Source of the DNA: Actinomycetes bacterium
Lineage (GTDB): Bacteria; Actinomycetota; Acidimicrobiia; Acidimicrobiales; Acidimicrobiaceae
NCBI GenBank assembly: GCA_021823385.1
Contig: JAKAOC010000140.1
Coordinates: forward strand, 1-6,455
Reading direction: 5' to 3'
Length of the DNA: 6,455 nt
The first letter of the stretch is position 1, and each line of letters starts with the position of its first letter. Positions 4,898-6,455 of this stretch are shown here, in pieces. The notes under the pieces are model-generated. The model worked only from the letters and a program-made list of their open reading frames with translations, was not told the origin of the DNA and made no database searches. The position numbers were made by a program, and so were the translations under genes.

Positions 4898-5788
4898 ATG
4901 GGTGCCTCCGCGGACCTCGAGGTGGGATCCTACGAAGAGCACCTTCGTTTGCTTGCGGAAGAGAAGATGGATACTGGCGCTTCCACGCCGCTCGGAGTAT
5001 ACGTCTTCGCCCCCGAAGATCCGGGTGCGGAGCTTGCGCGATCCGTCGAGGCCGAAGTCTTCCTTCAGACCTTTGGCAACACGCGCGAGCAGCTGGCCGC
5101 CGAGTATGCGCCCTATGACGGCAGGACCGTCTTTCTCTGCGTCATCGACCATTTGCGCAAGATGCCGGCGGCATCGATGAGGGTCATAGTGCCCCTTCCC
5201 GATGGGAGGCTTTCAAAGACCTTCGACGACATGGGACGTCACTGGCGAATCCCAGCTGGCGCCGCGACCTTCCGTAACGGTGTCCCCTTCCCGGTCTCCA
5301 ATGCATGGGACATAGCTGCGCTAGCGGTATCCCACTCGCACCAGGGAAGGGCCACGGCCGGCATTGTATCCATGGCGCTGTACGAAGCCTACGTACGGGG
5401 ATCCCGAGAATGCGGATACGACTACGTGGTCGCCGTTCTTGATAAGCGCGCCTATCGTTTCGCCAACTGGATTTTCAAGGACACTTGGGCGCCGTTCGAC
5501 GGAGCTGATGCCATCCCTTACCTGGGGTCGCCGGCATCGCTGCCGGTCTGGAGCCAGCTGAGTGAGTGGGGTGCTCGACTGAAGGAAGGCGAGCCGAGCC
5601 TTTACGAACTCATCTTTGAGTCGCGGGGCTTCGAATCCGTAGTAGGTCTGGCACCCGAAGGGGCCGTTTCGCGTTTGGCTCGTCGGATCATCGATTCGAG
5701 TCGGCATGAAACCGGCGTTATCGACCTGCGCGATCACACCGGCGCAGACCGTCGCCAGCCCTACGTGGATATTCCGGCGACGCCGTAG
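4898..5788 (+). CDS. GNAT/LuxI-fold acyltransferase candidate
   Basis: This is a 296-residue soluble protein with no signal peptide or membrane segment. I read residues 45-195 as a GNAT-like core. EAEVFLQTFGNT (51-62) resembles the N-terminal helix of autoinducer-synthase-like proteins. SMRVIVP (93-99) is a central strand. AWDIAALAVSHSHQGR (136-151) has the layout of the LuxI WELSRFAV strand running into the acyl-donor loop. GYDYVVAVLDK (173-183) is the next strand. Residues 207-218 (PYLGSPASLPVW) recall a motif I have seen in GNAT-type N-acyltransferases. At the LuxI-like positions W137 and D138 are kept in kind, but the conserved Arg of SRF is A141, so a standard homoserine-lactone synthase is unlikely. 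ATG 4898 lies 8 nt after AGGGA (4885-4889) and 1 nt after the SpeD-like stop, implying coupled expression. The last 28 bp overlap the convergent EAL gene. Donor and acceptor are unknown. Confidence 0.55.
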   Translation: MGASADLEVGSYEEHLRLLAEEKMDTGASTPLGVYVFAPEDPGAELARSVEAEVFLQTFGNTREQLAAEYAPYDGRTVFLCVIDHLRKMPAASMRVIVPLPDGRLSKTFDDMGRHWRIPAGAATFRNGVPFPVSNAWDIAALAVSHSHQGRATAGIVSMALYEAYVRGSRECGYDYVVAVLDKRAYRFANWIFKDTWAPFDGADAIPYLGSPASLPVWSQLSEWGARLKEGEPSLYELIFESRGFESVVGLAPEGAVSRLARRIIDSSRHETGVIDLRDHTGADRRQPYVDIPATP

Positions 5789-6455
5789 CGACGGCGCTGC
5801 AGCTCGCGCAAAGTCGGCACCAGCTGGTCGCCGGTGACCGGGCGGGAAATGAAGTAGCCCTGGATCGCGTCGCAGCCCAGAACCCTTACCCTACGTGCCT
5901 GGTCAGCCGTCTCCACACCTTCCGCCGTAGTCGAGATCCGCAGCGAGTGTGCCATGGCGACGATGGCCGAAATCAGGGTTGCATCCGGGGAATCGGGCCG
6001 GTTGAGAGCGTCGACGAAGCTTTTGTCGATCTTGAGCTTGTCGACCGGGAACTTTGTGAGATAGGCCAAGGACGAATACCCTGATCCGAAGTCGTCGATT
6101 GCCAGGCGTAGGTCCTTTGCACGCAGCGACTGCAAGATGGCGGCGGAACGGGCCGGATTCTCCATGACCATGGATTCCGTCAGTTCGATGCAGATGCGCG
6201 ATGGCTCGACTCCGTGTGTTTCAAGCACGGAGTTGATCTTGTCGGAGAGGCCCGTATCGACCAGCTGGGCGGCGGAGAGATTTACCGCGACGTAGAAGTC
6301 GGGTGCGACCTCGGCTTGCGAGACGAGCTCTTCCACCTTTATGACTGCGTGTTCGAGTACCCAATCGCCGATAGGGAGGATCAAGCCGGTCTCTTCGGCC
6401 AGCGGAATGAAGGTGGTTGGCGGTATCAGCCCCAGGGTCGGATGCTGCCAGCGAA
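5761..6455 (-). CDS. EAL-domain cyclic-di-GMP phosphodiesterase, C-terminal part (5' end outside window)
   Basis: The frame runs in from the right edge: 230 residues are visible, beginning RWQHPTLGLIPP, which directly follows the EAL-LRW motif in the family, so EAL itself lies just outside. A TTG at 6384 is internal. EAL phosphodiesterases hydrolyse c-di-GMP to pGpG. Counting from that TTG, the catalytic set is intact: N35 (VNLS), E67 (CIELTES), D97 and D98 (AIDDFGSGYSSL), K118 (LKID), E155 (TAEGVE) and Q175 (IQGYFISRP). Loop 6 (DFGSGYSS), needed for dimer-based activity, is also complete, so activity is expected. Such domains usually follow a GGDEF and sensor domains, which would lie to the right. 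The stop (TAG, read from 5763 to 5761) lies inside the convergent acyltransferase-like gene. No terminator is evident between the two genes. Confidence 0.93.
   Translation of the reverse strand, partial: RWQHPTLGLIPPTTFIPLAEETGLILPIGDWVLEHAVIKVEELVSQAEVAPDFYVAVNLSAAQLVDTGLSDKINSVLETHGVEPSRICIELTESMVMENPARSAAILQSLRAKDLRLAIDDFGSGYSSLAYLTKFPVDKLKIDKSFVDALNRPDSPDATLISAIVAMAHSLRISTTAEGVETADQARRVRVLGCDAIQGYFISRPVTGDQLVPTLRELQRRRYGVAGIST

Noticed and set aside
1..6455. CRISPR arrays, tRNA or rRNA genes, insertion sequences, attachment sites
   Set aside because: No regularly spaced repeats, no cloverleaf or rRNA-like sequence, no transposase or integrase, and no paired terminal repeats were seen on either strand.

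Overview
The window is GC-rich, with strong G/C preference at third codon positions. It carries three blocks: a catabolic-looking operon on the + strand, a two-gene + strand unit behind its own promoter-like region, and the end of a - strand cyclic-di-GMP phosphodiesterase gene. High GC, TTG starts, tight gene packing and the style of the M24, E1 and EAL proteins suggest a high-GC actinobacterium. Acidimicrobiia is my best guess, but no ribosomal or other marker gene is present, so this is weak.

Block 1 (1-4141, +). A 5'-truncated M24-family (Xaa-Pro peptidase/creatinase-like) gene is followed after 46 nt by the alpha and beta subunits of a thiamine-diphosphate 2-oxoacid dehydrogenase E1, overlapping by 13 nt. 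An aldehyde dehydrogenase of the succinate-semialdehyde dehydrogenase (GabD) type then abuts the beta gene with no gap. The layout implies one transcript. E1 decarboxylates a 2-oxoacid, and the aldehyde dehydrogenase oxidises an aldehyde to an acid. No E2 (lipoyl acyltransferase) or E3 lies downstream inside the window, so it is open whether E1 feeds a complex encoded upstream or elsewhere. A strong stem-loop closes the block.

Block 2 (4142-5788, +). A 377-nt non-coding stretch holds the stem-loop, a local AT-rich patch with an extended -10 promoter candidate overlapped by a 20-bp dyad, and a pair of 8-bp direct repeats one 20-bp step apart. It leads into a small protein related to S-adenosylmethionine decarboxylase (SpeD) with altered active-site residues. 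One nucleotide later comes a 296-residue GNAT/LuxI-like acyltransferase candidate. The pair looks co-transcribed and translationally coupled. It is the most unusual part of the window: a divergent pyruvoyl-type decarboxylase next to an acyltransferase-fold protein could make an acylated amine or another small molecule. That role is inference.

Block 3 (5761-6455, -). The C-terminal part of an EAL-domain phosphodiesterase runs in from the right edge. All catalytic residues visible in the fragment are intact. It converges on block 2 and overlaps it tail-to-tail by 28 bp.
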